A stretch of DNA of 64,000 nt from CAYLLD01 sp964425135 (GTDB lineage Bacteria; Pseudomonadota; Alphaproteobacteria; Rhodobacterales; Rhodobacteraceae). Below, one piece after another: positions 53,265-60,875 of the stretch (position 1 is its first letter; each line of letters opens with the position of its first letter). Below the pieces are notes generated by a model. That model saw only the letters and a list, made by a program, of their open reading frames with translations. It made no database searches and was not told where the DNA came from. The position numbers were made by a program, and so were the translations under genes. The stretch spans positions 14,930 through 78,929 of the forward strand of contig CAYRKW010000006.1 of the NCBI GenBank assembly GCA_964425135.1. The letters are read 5' to 3'.

Positions 53265-53846
53265 CAAGCCAAGACCGATCATCAGCGGCGCAACGCGCAG
53301 GCTGAACATAGCTTCATGCTGCAAAGACCCTTAGTCGAGATTGGCGGCAGTGTATGTGGGTGTTCGAAGGAAAGCGGCCTCGCCGCCGCAGAGCGTGACT
53401 GTTATCTCCTCGTGTTTGCGCTGTCTTCCTGCGCCTCTGGCGGATGCCCACGGCCATCCTGTAGGTGTCACCATTGTCAGGAACGGGCGTTGTAGGCGGG
53501 CCAAGGTCATCGGGGGCTCAGGTAGAAGACGAAGACGACACCAGAGTTTTCGAAACAGCCGGTGGCAAACCTGAAGGTCAAGGCGACTTCCAAGCGGTAA
53601 TACCCGAAGGTTGAGACAAGGCCTTGGCGTTCGTCATGGCGCGGACTGTCGCCGCCCCCACTGATATCGCTTCGAACGGTCGTGCTTGGTCGAAATGCGT
53701 TGCCAGCGCGGTCACAGATGCGATGCGCGCAGCTTCTGCTTCCGTCTGTGGAATGACGTTCAGATGAGGTTCATCGAGCGGGCCCACCATCGCAGCAGAC
53801 CCCACCGATGAGACCCAAAGAGCAAGACTACTCTGCTTCGTCGATC
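53265..53846 (-). pseudogene. decayed di-haem oxidoreductase (DUF1111-type cytochrome c) gene
   Basis: Pieces of one protein are found in order on the minus strand but in shifting frames: EPHLNVIPQTEAEAARIASV and PFEAISVGAATVRAMTNAKA (53786-53600); LFRKLW then VSSSSST and APDDLGP; YNARS then DGRGHPPEAQED (near 53470); EEITVTLCGGEAAFLRTPTY; and NLD, stop, GSLQHEAMFSLRVAPLMIGL (to ~53266). Intact relatives are secreted di-haem proteins with CxxCH. Here the CxxCH position reads TGA CAA TGG TGA CAC: both Cys codons are stops. There are further stops, several frameshifts, an internal deletion, and no complete start or 3' half. Clearly non-functional. Confidence 0.8.
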
Positions 53847-54313
53847 CTTAAGGCATTGAGATGAGCATAATTCTCAGGCCCAACACGTTCATGCAAATCA
53901 AGCTGTGTTTCGAGGAAATCGATGTGACCTTCTTCATCGGTCAGCAGGTCATGAAAAAGTTGCTTTGATACATGATCGCCGATCTCATGGCAGTATTCCC
54001 GCGCTTCCTTATACAAGGCCCGCGCTTCGTGCTCAGCGGCCAAGTCGCATTCCAGTGTTTCTTTTGGGGTTTGCCCAATGCGAAGCGGGTCAAGTTTTTG
54101 AAGATTTGGATGCCCCTCCAGAAAGATGATCCGCTCCATGATCTTATCCGCATGGTTCATCTCTTCGATGCTTTCTTCGCGGCTCTTCTTGGCCATGTGA
54201 CCAAGGCCCCAATCTTCCTGAAGCTTGTAGTGCAGCCAATATTGGCTGATGGCGGTCAACTCGCTTCGGAGCGCCCTGTTGAGGTAGTCGATGACTTTGC
54301 TGTCGCCTTGCAT
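53828..54313 (-). CDS. bfr: bacterioferritin
   Basis: Haem-containing iron-storage protein forming 24-mer shells. The 161-residue sequence keeps every ferroxidase ligand at the standard number: Glu18, Glu51, His54, Glu94, Glu127 and His130. It also has the haem ligand Met52 (IEEMNHADKI). Length is normal. It follows bfd on the same strand, with its start lying inside the bfd reading frame. The stop abuts the di-haem oxidoreductase pseudogene. Confidence 0.97.
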   Translation of the reverse strand: MQGDSKVIDYLNRALRSELTAISQYWLHYKLQEDWGLGHMAKKSREESIEEMNHADKIMERIIFLEGHPNLQKLDPLRIGQTPKETLECDLAAEHEARALYKEAREYCHEIGDHVSKQLFHDLLTDEEGHIDFLETQLDLHERVGPENYAHLNALRIDEAE

Positions 54314-54564
54314 AATTTTGTTTCCTGTGTGGCTCCGCGAAGGTTGCAGAGGTGCATGGGTTTAAGAATTGGAACTTCCAGGTTCGGGTTTTGACGCATG
54401 GTTCTAAGGAACAACGGGACGCAGCCGCCACAGGCGGCGGCTTTGCCCAGGGCACGGTACACCTTACCCGCTGTGATAAGTGTTTCGGGGTCCGCCGCAC
54501 GCATCCAGTCGATAGCTGAATTAATATCGTGATCGGAGATGTTCTGGCAATGACAGACGATCAT
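54256..54564 (-). CDS. bfd: bacterioferritin-associated ferredoxin
   Basis: A [2Fe-2S] protein that reduces bacterioferritin to release iron. It starts MIVCHCQNISDHDINSAIDW and has AACGGCVPLFLRTM, giving the four cluster Cys (4, 6 and the CGGC pair). The Bfd domain ends near residue 70. The frame then runs on for about 30 more residues and overlaps the bfr start by 58 bases. This tail may be real or the result of a lost stop; typical Bfd proteins are 60-90 residues. Co-transcription with bfr is certain by overlap. Confidence 0.92.
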   Translation of the reverse strand: MIVCHCQNISDHDINSAIDWMRAADPETLITAGKVYRALGKAAACGGCVPLFLRTMRQNPNLEVPILKPMHLCNLRGATQETKLCKATAKSSTTSTGRSEAS

Positions 54565-54612
54565 GATTTGTAAACCTCTGGTTTGGTCATGGCAGCGGAC
54601 ATTGGGTGATTA

Positions 54613-54753
54613 TTAGAACACAGCGTCGGGATTATTGAGGCTGTCTGACAATGGACAGTGGAGTACGTTTGGCAGGCCCGATTCAATCGAGGCATGAAGC
54701 GTTTCACGCCAGTCTGTCCCGACTTTCTCAACTTGTGCGTAGGCGAATATCAT
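54613..54753 (-). CDS. possible 46-residue protein upstream of bfd
   Basis: ATG at 54753 has AAGGGAG 7 bases upstream, a strong ribosome-binding site. It encodes MIFAYAQVEKVGTDWRETLH followed by 26 residues with one Cys. It ends 48 bases before bfd on the same strand. It resembles nothing I know. The good site and position favour a leader or small protein; the lack of similarity leaves it uncertain. Confidence 0.3.
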   Translation of the reverse strand: MIFAYAQVEKVGTDWRETLHASIESGLPNVLHCPLSDSLNNPDAVF

Positions 54754-55117
54754 AAGCCCACTCCCTTTGGCGTTCTGGGTGTCCGGCCAGCCCCAGATTC
54801 GGTGGCTTGCTGTTGACACCAAAGCTGAGTGATTTACTCGGATATGTCAATTCGACAAATTTTATCAAGAAAACACAGTTAGGAAACTGCTTGCTTTCTC
54901 ATTCCTTCTGCCGTTGCGCACGGCTGCGCCAACTCAGATCAATGGAGCTGCAAAGAGGAATTCGGTTGAAAGATACCGGAAAGAACAGTGACAGGCAGTC
55001 GATCATCTCGCGTCAGTGATCTCCAAGGGTGTCGTGAGAGCCACGCGATCGACGCAGTTACTAGACGAATGCAACTGGCAATGTTACGTTAGCTCACCGC
55101 TTGGAGAAAACTCGCAT
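54754..55117. other. divergent intergenic region between the bfd side and the Rrf2 regulator
   Basis: These 364 bases hold promoters for the bfd-bfr side (minus) and the Rrf2 gene (plus). I see the dyad at 54826-54840 and no convincing coding sequence. Confidence 0.5.
54826..54840. promoter_or_regulatory. iron-box-like dyad upstream of the bfd-bfr unit
   Basis: TGAGTGATTTACTCG contains GAGT and ACTC as an inverted pair around GATTT and nearly fits the TGA-N9-TCA pattern given for RirA-type iron-rhodo boxes. It lies ~75 bases before the small ORF and ~260 before bfd. Rrf2-family regulators include RirA, but the adjacent Rrf2 gene is not obviously RirA. Candidate only. Confidence 0.3.
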
Positions 55118-55546
55118 ATGAAGCGCAATAGCCGCCTCTCCTTGGCCCTTCACACGCTCAGCCACATGGCCGGGGATCCGGGACGTATGAGAACATCAGC
55201 GGACATCGCTGATCATGCCGGAACCAACCCAGTGGTGGTGCGTCGCGTTCTGGGAAAACTCAGGGAAGCGGGTTTGCTCACTTCGGAGAAGGGCCATTCA
55301 GGGGGGTGGAAACTCGCAAAGCCTGCCAATGGCATTTCATTGGCGGATGTCTACCTTGCCCTCGACGAACGGCTTGTATCGGGGACCAGTGAAGACGAAG
55401 AACCGTCTGACTGTAGCGTCGAAACCGGCCTCCAAGCCCGAGTGGCAGAAGTGCTCGACCAAATCGAGGAAACCCTTGTCGAACGCCTGAGGGAAACCTC
55501 AATCACAGACGTTCACTCGACGTCGTGCAGCTATTGCAACGGCTGA
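55118..55546 (+). CDS. Rrf2 family transcriptional regulator
   Basis: A 142-residue winged-helix regulator. It has RLSLALHTLSHMA, then TSADIADHAGTNPVVVRRVL with GKLREAGLLTSEKGHSGGWK as recognition helix and wing, and ISLADVYLALDE. Three cysteines (99, 137, 140) occur, the last two as CSYC at the very end; spacing differs from IscR (92, 98, 104), so cluster binding is uncertain. GGAG lies 13 bases before the ATG at 55118. It is divergent from the bacterioferritin unit and might control it. Confidence 0.87.
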   Translation: MKRNSRLSLALHTLSHMAGDPGRMRTSADIADHAGTNPVVVRRVLGKLREAGLLTSEKGHSGGWKLAKPANGISLADVYLALDERLVSGTSEDEEPSDCSVETGLQARVAEVLDQIEETLVERLRETSITDVHSTSCSYCNG

Positions 55547-55732
55547 TCCAGGGTCTGTTGAGATTCATTTGCTGATCGCGGATGACAAACCTGCTCGTGT
55601 CCATTCCCCGTTCCTTTTGTAAGCGCTGGGCCGATATTTAATTCGAAAATCTTGCGATTTGTATCGAGATCCGGTGGATTTAGGCGAAAGGTTCGCACAT
55701 CTGTTCCAACACAACCAAGGATGTAGGAAGAG

Positions 55733-55816
55733 TGGTGGGCGACCCTGGAATCGAACCAGGCATGGGTCTCCCCGGCGGAGTTACAGTCCGCTGCCGCACC
55801 TTGCAGCACGTCGCCC
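55733..55816 (-). tRNA. tRNA-Tyr: tRNA-Tyr (GTA anticodon)
   Basis: Minus-strand 84-nt tRNA with encoded CCA. The acceptor stem GGGCGAC pairs with GTCGCCC; the anticodon stem GCGGA/TCCGC encloses CTGTAAC with anticodon GTA. A long class II variable arm is present, as in bacterial tRNA-Tyr, and the T arm is CCTGG TTCGATT CCAGG. All stems pair. Confidence 0.96.
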
Positions 55817-55948
55817 GAACGTCGCGACATAGTCTGTGCGGCGTATCGAGGCGCTAGGTAGCAACGTCCGCGAGATGCGTCAACCATACAATCGCGCCAA
55901 ATGCACTGGCATGGTCCGTATTGGTGGGGTGTGGGGGACTTGGGATAT

Positions 55949-56045
55949 AGCGTTTCCAGTTTACATTGAATCCAAGGTTCACTGCCTTTTGCTTTGCTCG
56001 AACGCGAAAAGCGATACGCGTGCTGCTATGAAAACCGGAAACGCT
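55949..56045. repeat. short inverted repeat flanking ~80 bp
   Basis: AGCGTTTCC (55949-55957) and GGAAACGCT (56037-56045) are perfect 9-bp inverted repeats, with weaker similarity extending inward (GTTTACAT against ATGAAAAC). It lies between tRNA-Tyr and the acetyltransferase 3' end. It could be a remnant of a small mobile element near a tRNA, or chance. Confidence 0.3.
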
Positions 56046-56066
56046 TTAGGGGGATGGTGTTCAGGA

Positions 56067-56543
56067 TCAGTGCTCGACGACCGCTTGCGCAGGCTCGGTT
56101 GCGAGGTCCAGAAATTTGGTGAAATACACCCGTGAAAAGCTGTCATCGACGGCGCGAGAGGTTTCATGAAACCCATGCGCTGGATAAAAGCTGAGATTTT
56201 CCGTCATTTCGACGTTGGTATAGAGCTCGATCTGCGCCAATCCCAGCGACCGCGCGTAGCTTTCGGCATATTCGATCAGCTCTTTTCCGTAGCCTTTCAT
56301 GTGAAGCAGCGGGTCAACCGCGAGATTTTCCACATGGAGCGCATCCTTTAGCGGATACATCACTACATAACCGTTAATGCCCCGCTCGGCCTGTACCCAG
56401 ACGCATTTGTCCGCGATCTGTTTCTTGAAATCGGCAATCATTGGAGCGGGCCGCCGCCCAATACGCGAGACATAGCCCAGATAGGCTTGATATGCGATTT
56501 CGCGGATGCGCGGGGCATCGGTGGGGTGTGCTGGCCGGATCAA
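56067..56543 (-). CDS. GNAT family N-acetyltransferase
   Basis: A 158-residue acetyltransferase. IRPAHPTDAPRIREIAYQAY is the N-terminal block, HVENLAVDPLLHMKGYGKEL is motif A with the acetyl-CoA loop, and IELYTNVEMTENLSFYPAHG with FHETSR is motif B. Single gene near tRNA-Tyr; substrate unknown. Confidence 0.9.
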   Translation of the reverse strand: MIRPAHPTDAPRIREIAYQAYLGYVSRIGRRPAPMIADFKKQIADKCVWVQAERGINGYVVMYPLKDALHVENLAVDPLLHMKGYGKELIEYAESYARSLGLAQIELYTNVEMTENLSFYPAHGFHETSRAVDDSFSRVYFTKFLDLATEPAQAVVEH

Positions 56544-56821
56544 GGGGGTTATTCCTTCAGGAGCAAGCTATAACTTTGATGCAAGCACCAAAGTGTTAAT
56601 CAATCAAGGATTAACGCCAACACGGTGCCTATTTCCGCGCGTGACGCAGCTAATATTACACAAAAAGCTCTAAATACTGCGTGTTTTACTGGTGGTGCGT
56701 GATGTATGGCGCGCTGATTCGCAACAGAATTGGAGCTGCTGCCGTATGCAGAGGCCTTGCGCAGACCGCATGAAGCTGGCACGAGCAGCACTTTCAACGC
56801 CAAGAGTGACCTGACCTGTCG

Positions 56822-57424
56822 ATGCCCAAAAAATTCTTCCCCGAAAAAGCAAAGCGCCGCAGCGGTGATCCGTCCAAGCCCAAATGGGTGCAGGACAAAG
56901 AGCGCCGCGCCGAAGGTCCGCAAACGGTCTGGCTGTTCGGAATTCATGCGGTGCGAGAGGCACTGGAGAACCCGATGCGGGTGCGCCATCGTCTGATTGT
57001 CACCAAAAACGCGGCCGACCGGTTGGGGGATGCGATTGCTGCATCCAAGATGACGCCGGAGATCAGCGATGCACGCAAGTTTGCAGCGCCGATTGATGCG
57101 CAATCGGTGCATCAGGGTGCGGCTTTGGAGGTGGATGCGCTTGACTGGGGCAGCGTGTCCGAGCGATGCGCGCCGGGCGGGGAAAATCCGATTGTTCTGT
57201 TGATGGACCGGGTGACCGATCCTCATAACGTCGGGGCGATTTTACGCTCTGCTGAGGTGTTCGGTGCGCGCGCGGTCATNNNNNNNNNNNNNNNNNNNNN
57301 NNNNNNNNNNNNNNNNNNNNNNNNNNNNNNNNNNNNNNNNNNNNNNNNNNNNNNNNNNNNNNNNNNNNNNNNNNNNNNNGCGGCGGTTGCGCTTTATGCG
57401 AGCAAGATGGCGCGGAAGGCGTAG
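56822..57424 (+). CDS. rlmB: 23S rRNA (guanosine(2251)-2'-O)-methyltransferase RlmB, interrupted by a gap
   Basis: SpoU-class methyltransferase that modifies the peptidyl-transferase loop of 23S rRNA. Seen parts: a basic N-terminal extension (KAKRRSGDPSKPKWVQDKER), the L30e-like RNA-binding domain (TVWLFGIHAVREALENPMRV), VHQGAALEVDAL, and motif 1 LLMDRVTDPHNVGAILRSAE with VFGARAV. The 100-N gap (57280-57379) removes motifs 2 and 3; the end AAVALYASKMARKA matches the family tail. About 85-90 residues are missing between the flanks, so the true gap is nearer 260 than 100 bases. The gene is probably intact in the genome. Confidence 0.88.
   Translation: MPKKFFPEKAKRRSGDPSKPKWVQDKERRAEGPQTVWLFGIHAVREALENPMRVRHRLIVTKNAADRLGDAIAASKMTPEISDARKFAAPIDAQSVHQGAALEVDALDWGSVSERCAPGGENPIVLLMDRVTDPHNVGAILRSAEVFGARAVXXXXXXXXXXXXXXXXXXXXXXXXXXXXXXXXXXAAVALYASKMARKA
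57280..57379. other. assembly gap (100 N) inside rlmB
   Basis: Exactly 100 N, the usual placeholder for unknown length. By comparison with RlmB family length, ~260 bases of coding sequence are probably missing, so downstream coordinates are shifted. Confidence 0.95.
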
Positions 57425-57425
57425 C

Positions 57426-57719
57426 TTACTTCAACTCAACTTCGATAAACGACATGGGCGCATCGCCGTTGTTGATGACGTTATGCTCAATGCCTGCGTC
57501 TCGGCGATAGGCATTGCCTGCGGCAACGCGCGCTTCGCTGGTCGTGCCCTCTGGATTTTCCAGAAGAAAATTGCAATCGGTGACAGCGGTGATGACATAG
57601 TCCATCGCGTGGGTGTGCCATCCGGTTTCTGCACCCGGCGCAAAATCGAAGCGGGTGACGCAAACCCGGTCATCGTCGATCAGTTTTGTGGCGCTGGCTT
57701 GTTGGCGTTTGGGTGACAT
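57426..57719 (-). CDS. cupin domain protein
   Basis: A 97-residue single cupin. DFAPGAETGWHTHAMDYVIT gives cupin motif 1 with two His ligands, and GIEHNVINNGDAPMSFIEVE is motif 2 with the third His. Function of such small cupins is open (isomerase, dioxygenase or ligand sensor). Its start lies 50 bases inside the end of the acyl-CoA ligase frame, so the two are coupled. ATG 57719 (MSPKRQQ) is used; the longer frame upstream is inside the ligase gene. Confidence 0.87.
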   Translation of the reverse strand: MSPKRQQASATKLIDDDRVCVTRFDFAPGAETGWHTHAMDYVITAVTDCNFLLENPEGTTSEARVAAGNAYRRDAGIEHNVINNGDAPMSFIEVELK

Positions 57720-59271
57720 CGGTCGCTCCCTTCGTGTCTTTGGATAAGGCGTTGCGATGTGTGTCGCGCAGCACGTTTTTTTGTACCTTGCCCATGGTGT
57801 TTCGGGGCAGCGCATCGACGATAATCACCGATTTGGGCCGTTTGAACTTGGCGAGCGTGCCTGCGAGGCCGTCCGTCACGGCCTCTGCGGTTAACTTCGC
57901 GCCTTCTTGCGGGACGACGACGGCCACCACGCCTTCGCCGAAATCTGCGTGTGGTGCGCCGATCACTGCGCTTTCAAGAACGCCGTCGAGCGCATCAATC
58001 GCTGTTTCAACCTCCTTTGGGTAGACGTTGAAGCCGCCTGTAATGATCAAATCTTTGCCGCGTCCGACGATCTGGATATAGCCGTCGTCGTCGATGCACC
58101 CCAGATCGCCGGTGATGAAAAACCCGTCCTCGCGCAATTCCTCGCGGGTCTTTTCGGGCATCTGCCAATAGCCGTCGAACAGGTTGGGGCCGCGCACTTC
58201 CAGAACGCCTATCTCGCCTTGGGGCAGGGTGGCTCCGGTCTTAGGGTCACAGATTTTCAATTCGACGCCGGGCAGCGGAAAGCCGACGGTACCAGCGCGC
58301 CTGTCGCCGTCGTAGGGGTTGGAGGTGTTCATATTGGTTTCAGTCATGCCGTAGCGCTCGAGGATGGCATGGCCGGTTGTCTGCTGCCATTGGATATGGG
58401 TTTCGGCTAGCAGCGGGGCGGAGCCGGAGATGAAGAGTCGCATGGATTTGGACGCAGCGCCAAGTTCGGGCATGGCGAGGAGGCGGGTGTAGAAGGTCGG
58501 CACGCCCATAAGCGTGGTTGCCTGCGGCATGGCGCTGATGATGGCGCCGGCGTCGAAGCCGCGCATGAAAATCGCGCGGCTGCCTGCCATCAGGGTGATG
58601 TTGGTGGCAACGAACAGCCCGTGGGTGTGGAAAATCGGCAGGGCGTGGATCAGGACATCTTCGCGGGTAAAACGCCAGGCGTCGCGCAGCACTTGCGCGT
58701 TTGAGCAGAGCGCGCCGTGGCTGAGCATTGCGCCTTTGGAGCGTCCGGTGGTGCCGGATGTGTAGAGGATTGCTGCCAGATCATCTGTCTCGCGCTTTAC
58801 GGGCGCTGTGATGGGGCTGGCAGTATCGCGTGCGGTCTGGAGGCTGCCTGTATCATTATCGCCGATGGTCAATATGGCTCCGACACCCGCTTGGGTGCAG
58901 GCCTCTCGGCTCAGGTCTGCCGTGTCTTGTGCGCAGACAAAAACGCGCGGTGTGGCGTCGGTCAGGAAGTATTCGATCTCCGGCGGGGTATAGGAGGGAT
59001 TGAGCGGCAGGAATACGGCGCCCGCCAGGATTGTGCCGATATAAAGCTCTAGCATCGCAACGGACTTGGGGGCTTGCACGGCCACGCGATCGCCAGGTTG
59101 AACACCATGGGCGATGAGCGCTGCGGCGATGCGGTGGGCGTTGTCGAAAAACGCGCCAAAGCTGATGTCCTTGCCGGTCTCGAAGTCGGTCAGAAAGATC
59201 GCCGCTTCGCGACCGATGCTGGCGGCGCGCAGGGCGTCGTAAAGATGATTTCCGGTCGAACTGAGTGCCAT
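57670..59271 (-). CDS. matB: malonyl-CoA synthetase-type AMP-dependent acyl-CoA ligase (MatB-like)
   Basis: Activates malonate, or a related short dicarboxylate, to the CoA thioester with ATP. The 533-residue ANL-family enzyme has the P-loop ILYTSGTTGRSKGAMLSHGA, the aromatic gate region ALPIFHTHGLFVATN, RYGMTETNMNTSNPYDGDRR with the MatB-like Arg pair, GDLGCIDDDGYIQIVGRGKD and the C-terminal Lys LPRNTMGKVQKN. The last ~30 residues are family-unlike and overlap the cupin start. Transaminase products of the pyrimidine locus (malonate semialdehyde) could in principle feed malonate metabolism, but the genes are 8 kb apart. Substrate by similarity only. Confidence 0.88.
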   Translation of the reverse strand: MALSSTGNHLYDALRAASIGREAAIFLTDFETGKDISFGAFFDNAHRIAAALIAHGVQPGDRVAVQAPKSVAMLELYIGTILAGAVFLPLNPSYTPPEIEYFLTDATPRVFVCAQDTADLSREACTQAGVGAILTIGDNDTGSLQTARDTASPITAPVKRETDDLAAILYTSGTTGRSKGAMLSHGALCSNAQVLRDAWRFTREDVLIHALPIFHTHGLFVATNITLMAGSRAIFMRGFDAGAIISAMPQATTLMGVPTFYTRLLAMPELGAASKSMRLFISGSAPLLAETHIQWQQTTGHAILERYGMTETNMNTSNPYDGDRRAGTVGFPLPGVELKICDPKTGATLPQGEIGVLEVRGPNLFDGYWQMPEKTREELREDGFFITGDLGCIDDDGYIQIVGRGKDLIITGGFNVYPKEVETAIDALDGVLESAVIGAPHADFGEGVVAVVVPQEGAKLTAEAVTDGLAGTLAKFKRPKSVIIVDALPRNTMGKVQKNVLRDTHRNALSKDTKGATDVTQTPTSQRHKTDRR

Positions 59272-59283
59272 GCGGAGCGCCTA

Positions 59284-60732
59284 TTACGGATTGGTGACCG
59301 GATCAATCGGCCCCATCGGTCCTCCGACCGCAATCTCAACGGCGCGGGCGGCAGCAAGGACGATGGCCTCGCCGCGTGGTGGGCCGATGAGTTGCAGGCC
59401 TATGGGCATCCCATCGGGAGATAGGCCCACGGGGACTGAGATCGCTGGCAGGCCGCAGGTTGTGGCGAGGAAGGCGAATTTCAGCCAGCTCATGTAGTCG
59501 TCAAATCGCTCGCCTTCGATCTCGTCGATCCACTCGATACGGTGATCGCGCGGCATGCAGCCGACGACCGGGCAGGCCAGGACATCAAAATTGGTGAGGA
59601 AGGATTGCATGCGCAAGAATAGCGTTGTGCGCTCGATATTGGCCTCTGAGATGTCTGCGAGGGTCAGGGATTTTCCGCTTTCCCAGTTCTCGCGCAAGGT
59701 GGGTTTGAAATGGCGGGTGATCGTTTTGGACATGCGCGAGAGGGACGTAGCTTGGCCGAAGCCGCGCAAGCGCCTGTAGGTCACTTCCAGATTGGTCAGA
59801 TCGGGGCAGTCTTCGACGACCGTGGCCCCGCCCGCCTCAGTGGCGCTCATAGCTGCGGCGAGCGCATCACGGATCACAGGCTCCACCGGGCAGTAACCGT
59901 TCAGATCGGGCGCGAATGCGATGCGGGGTTTACCGTTCGCGTGTATCACCGCCTCTTCAAATGGCGTCTCGGGCGCGGGGAAAGACAGCGGCACCTCTGG
60001 CGTAAATCCGGCCATGGCATCAAGCATCAGCGCGCAGTCACGCACGGAGCGTGCCATGGGGCCAAGCACGCCTTCTGTGATATGACCTGCGCTCGCGCCT
60101 GCGACCATCGTGCCGGGGACGCGGCCCGGGGTCGGGCGCAAGCCAACGACGCCACAATAGGCCGCTGGCGTGCGCAAAGAGCCGCCATGGTCCGAGCCTT
60201 GTGAGAGCCATGTCTGGCCTGTGGCGAGCGCTGCCGCCGCGCCGCCTGACGAGCCTGCGGGATTGAGGTTCGTATTCCAAGGATTGCGCGTGTGGCCGAA
60301 GACCTCGTTGAAGGTGTTCCCGCCTGCGCCCATTTCGGGCGTGTTGGTCTTACCGACCACAATCCCGCCGCGCGATTCCAGCCGTGTGACGACATGGTCG
60401 GAAAACTCAGGCACGTGGTCAGCGAGCGCTTTGGTCCCATACGTTGTGCGCACGCCTTTGACGCGGTCCAGATCCTTAATGCCGAGCGGCAATCCGGCGA
60501 GCCAGCCGGTTTGGCTGGCGTTAAGGTGAGGAATGGACTTTGCCGCCTCATAGGCGCGCTCTTGGCAAAGGGTCGGGGTGGCGTTGATCTGCGCCTCCGT
60601 CGCATCGATCCGTGCGAAACTGGCATTGAGCAGTTCTGCGGGTGAAATGTCCTTCGCTTTGAGAAGGGCGACGACCTCATGGGCTTGCAAAGCGCAGATA
60701 TCTGGGCCGGAGTAGGATGGTTGTGATGGCAT
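59284..60732 (-). CDS. amidase (amidase signature family)
   Basis: A 482-residue Ser-cisSer-Lys amidase. The Lys is in GLPLGIKDLDRVKGVRTTYG, the Ser pair in NLNPAGSSGGAAAALATGQT and SQGSDHGGSLRTPAAYCGVV, with GLRPTPGRVP following. GNTFNEVFGHTRNPWN is a subgroup marker. It lies 12 bases upstream of the ligase on the same strand and may supply its acid by hydrolysing an amide. No signal peptide, so it is cytoplasmic. Substrate unknown. Confidence 0.92.
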   Translation of the reverse strand: MPSQPSYSGPDICALQAHEVVALLKAKDISPAELLNASFARIDATEAQINATPTLCQERAYEAAKSIPHLNASQTGWLAGLPLGIKDLDRVKGVRTTYGTKALADHVPEFSDHVVTRLESRGGIVVGKTNTPEMGAGGNTFNEVFGHTRNPWNTNLNPAGSSGGAAAALATGQTWLSQGSDHGGSLRTPAAYCGVVGLRPTPGRVPGTMVAGASAGHITEGVLGPMARSVRDCALMLDAMAGFTPEVPLSFPAPETPFEEAVIHANGKPRIAFAPDLNGYCPVEPVIRDALAAAMSATEAGGATVVEDCPDLTNLEVTYRRLRGFGQATSLSRMSKTITRHFKPTLRENWESGKSLTLADISEANIERTTLFLRMQSFLTNFDVLACPVVGCMPRDHRIEWIDEIEGERFDDYMSWLKFAFLATTCGLPAISVPVGLSPDGMPIGLQLIGPPRGEAIVLAAARAVEIAVGGPMGPIDPVTNP

Positions 60733-60875
60733 GGTGCATTCCCCGATATGGAGCCCCTGTGAGGGGTGACGGTTTCAAGTTTTCCCACGCTTTGCAACAC
60801 GGGCGCTGCGGTATCGTCGAAAAATTCGCAATGCCTTGCTTGGCAAGCCCTGCGCCGTGATCTATTCGGGAAGCC

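Noticed and set aside
53470..53500. Selenocysteine reading of the two TGA codons in the CxxCH position
   Set aside because: The surrounding gene has several frameshifts, other stop types and an internal deletion, so it is a pseudogene; I see no evidence for a recoding signal.
53131..53580. Plus-strand short ORFs in the preT-bfr interval
   Set aside because: The region is explained by the minus-strand di-haem oxidoreductase remnant; the plus-strand frames have no similarity and rare composition.
55836..56135. 99-codon plus-strand ORF after tRNA-Tyr
   Set aside because: It overlaps the acetyltransferase antisense, resembles nothing, and contains the inverted repeat.
56600..57226. 208-codon minus-strand ORF opposite rlmB
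   Set aside because: Antisense to clear RlmB domains; Arg/His-rich composition is typical of a shadow frame.
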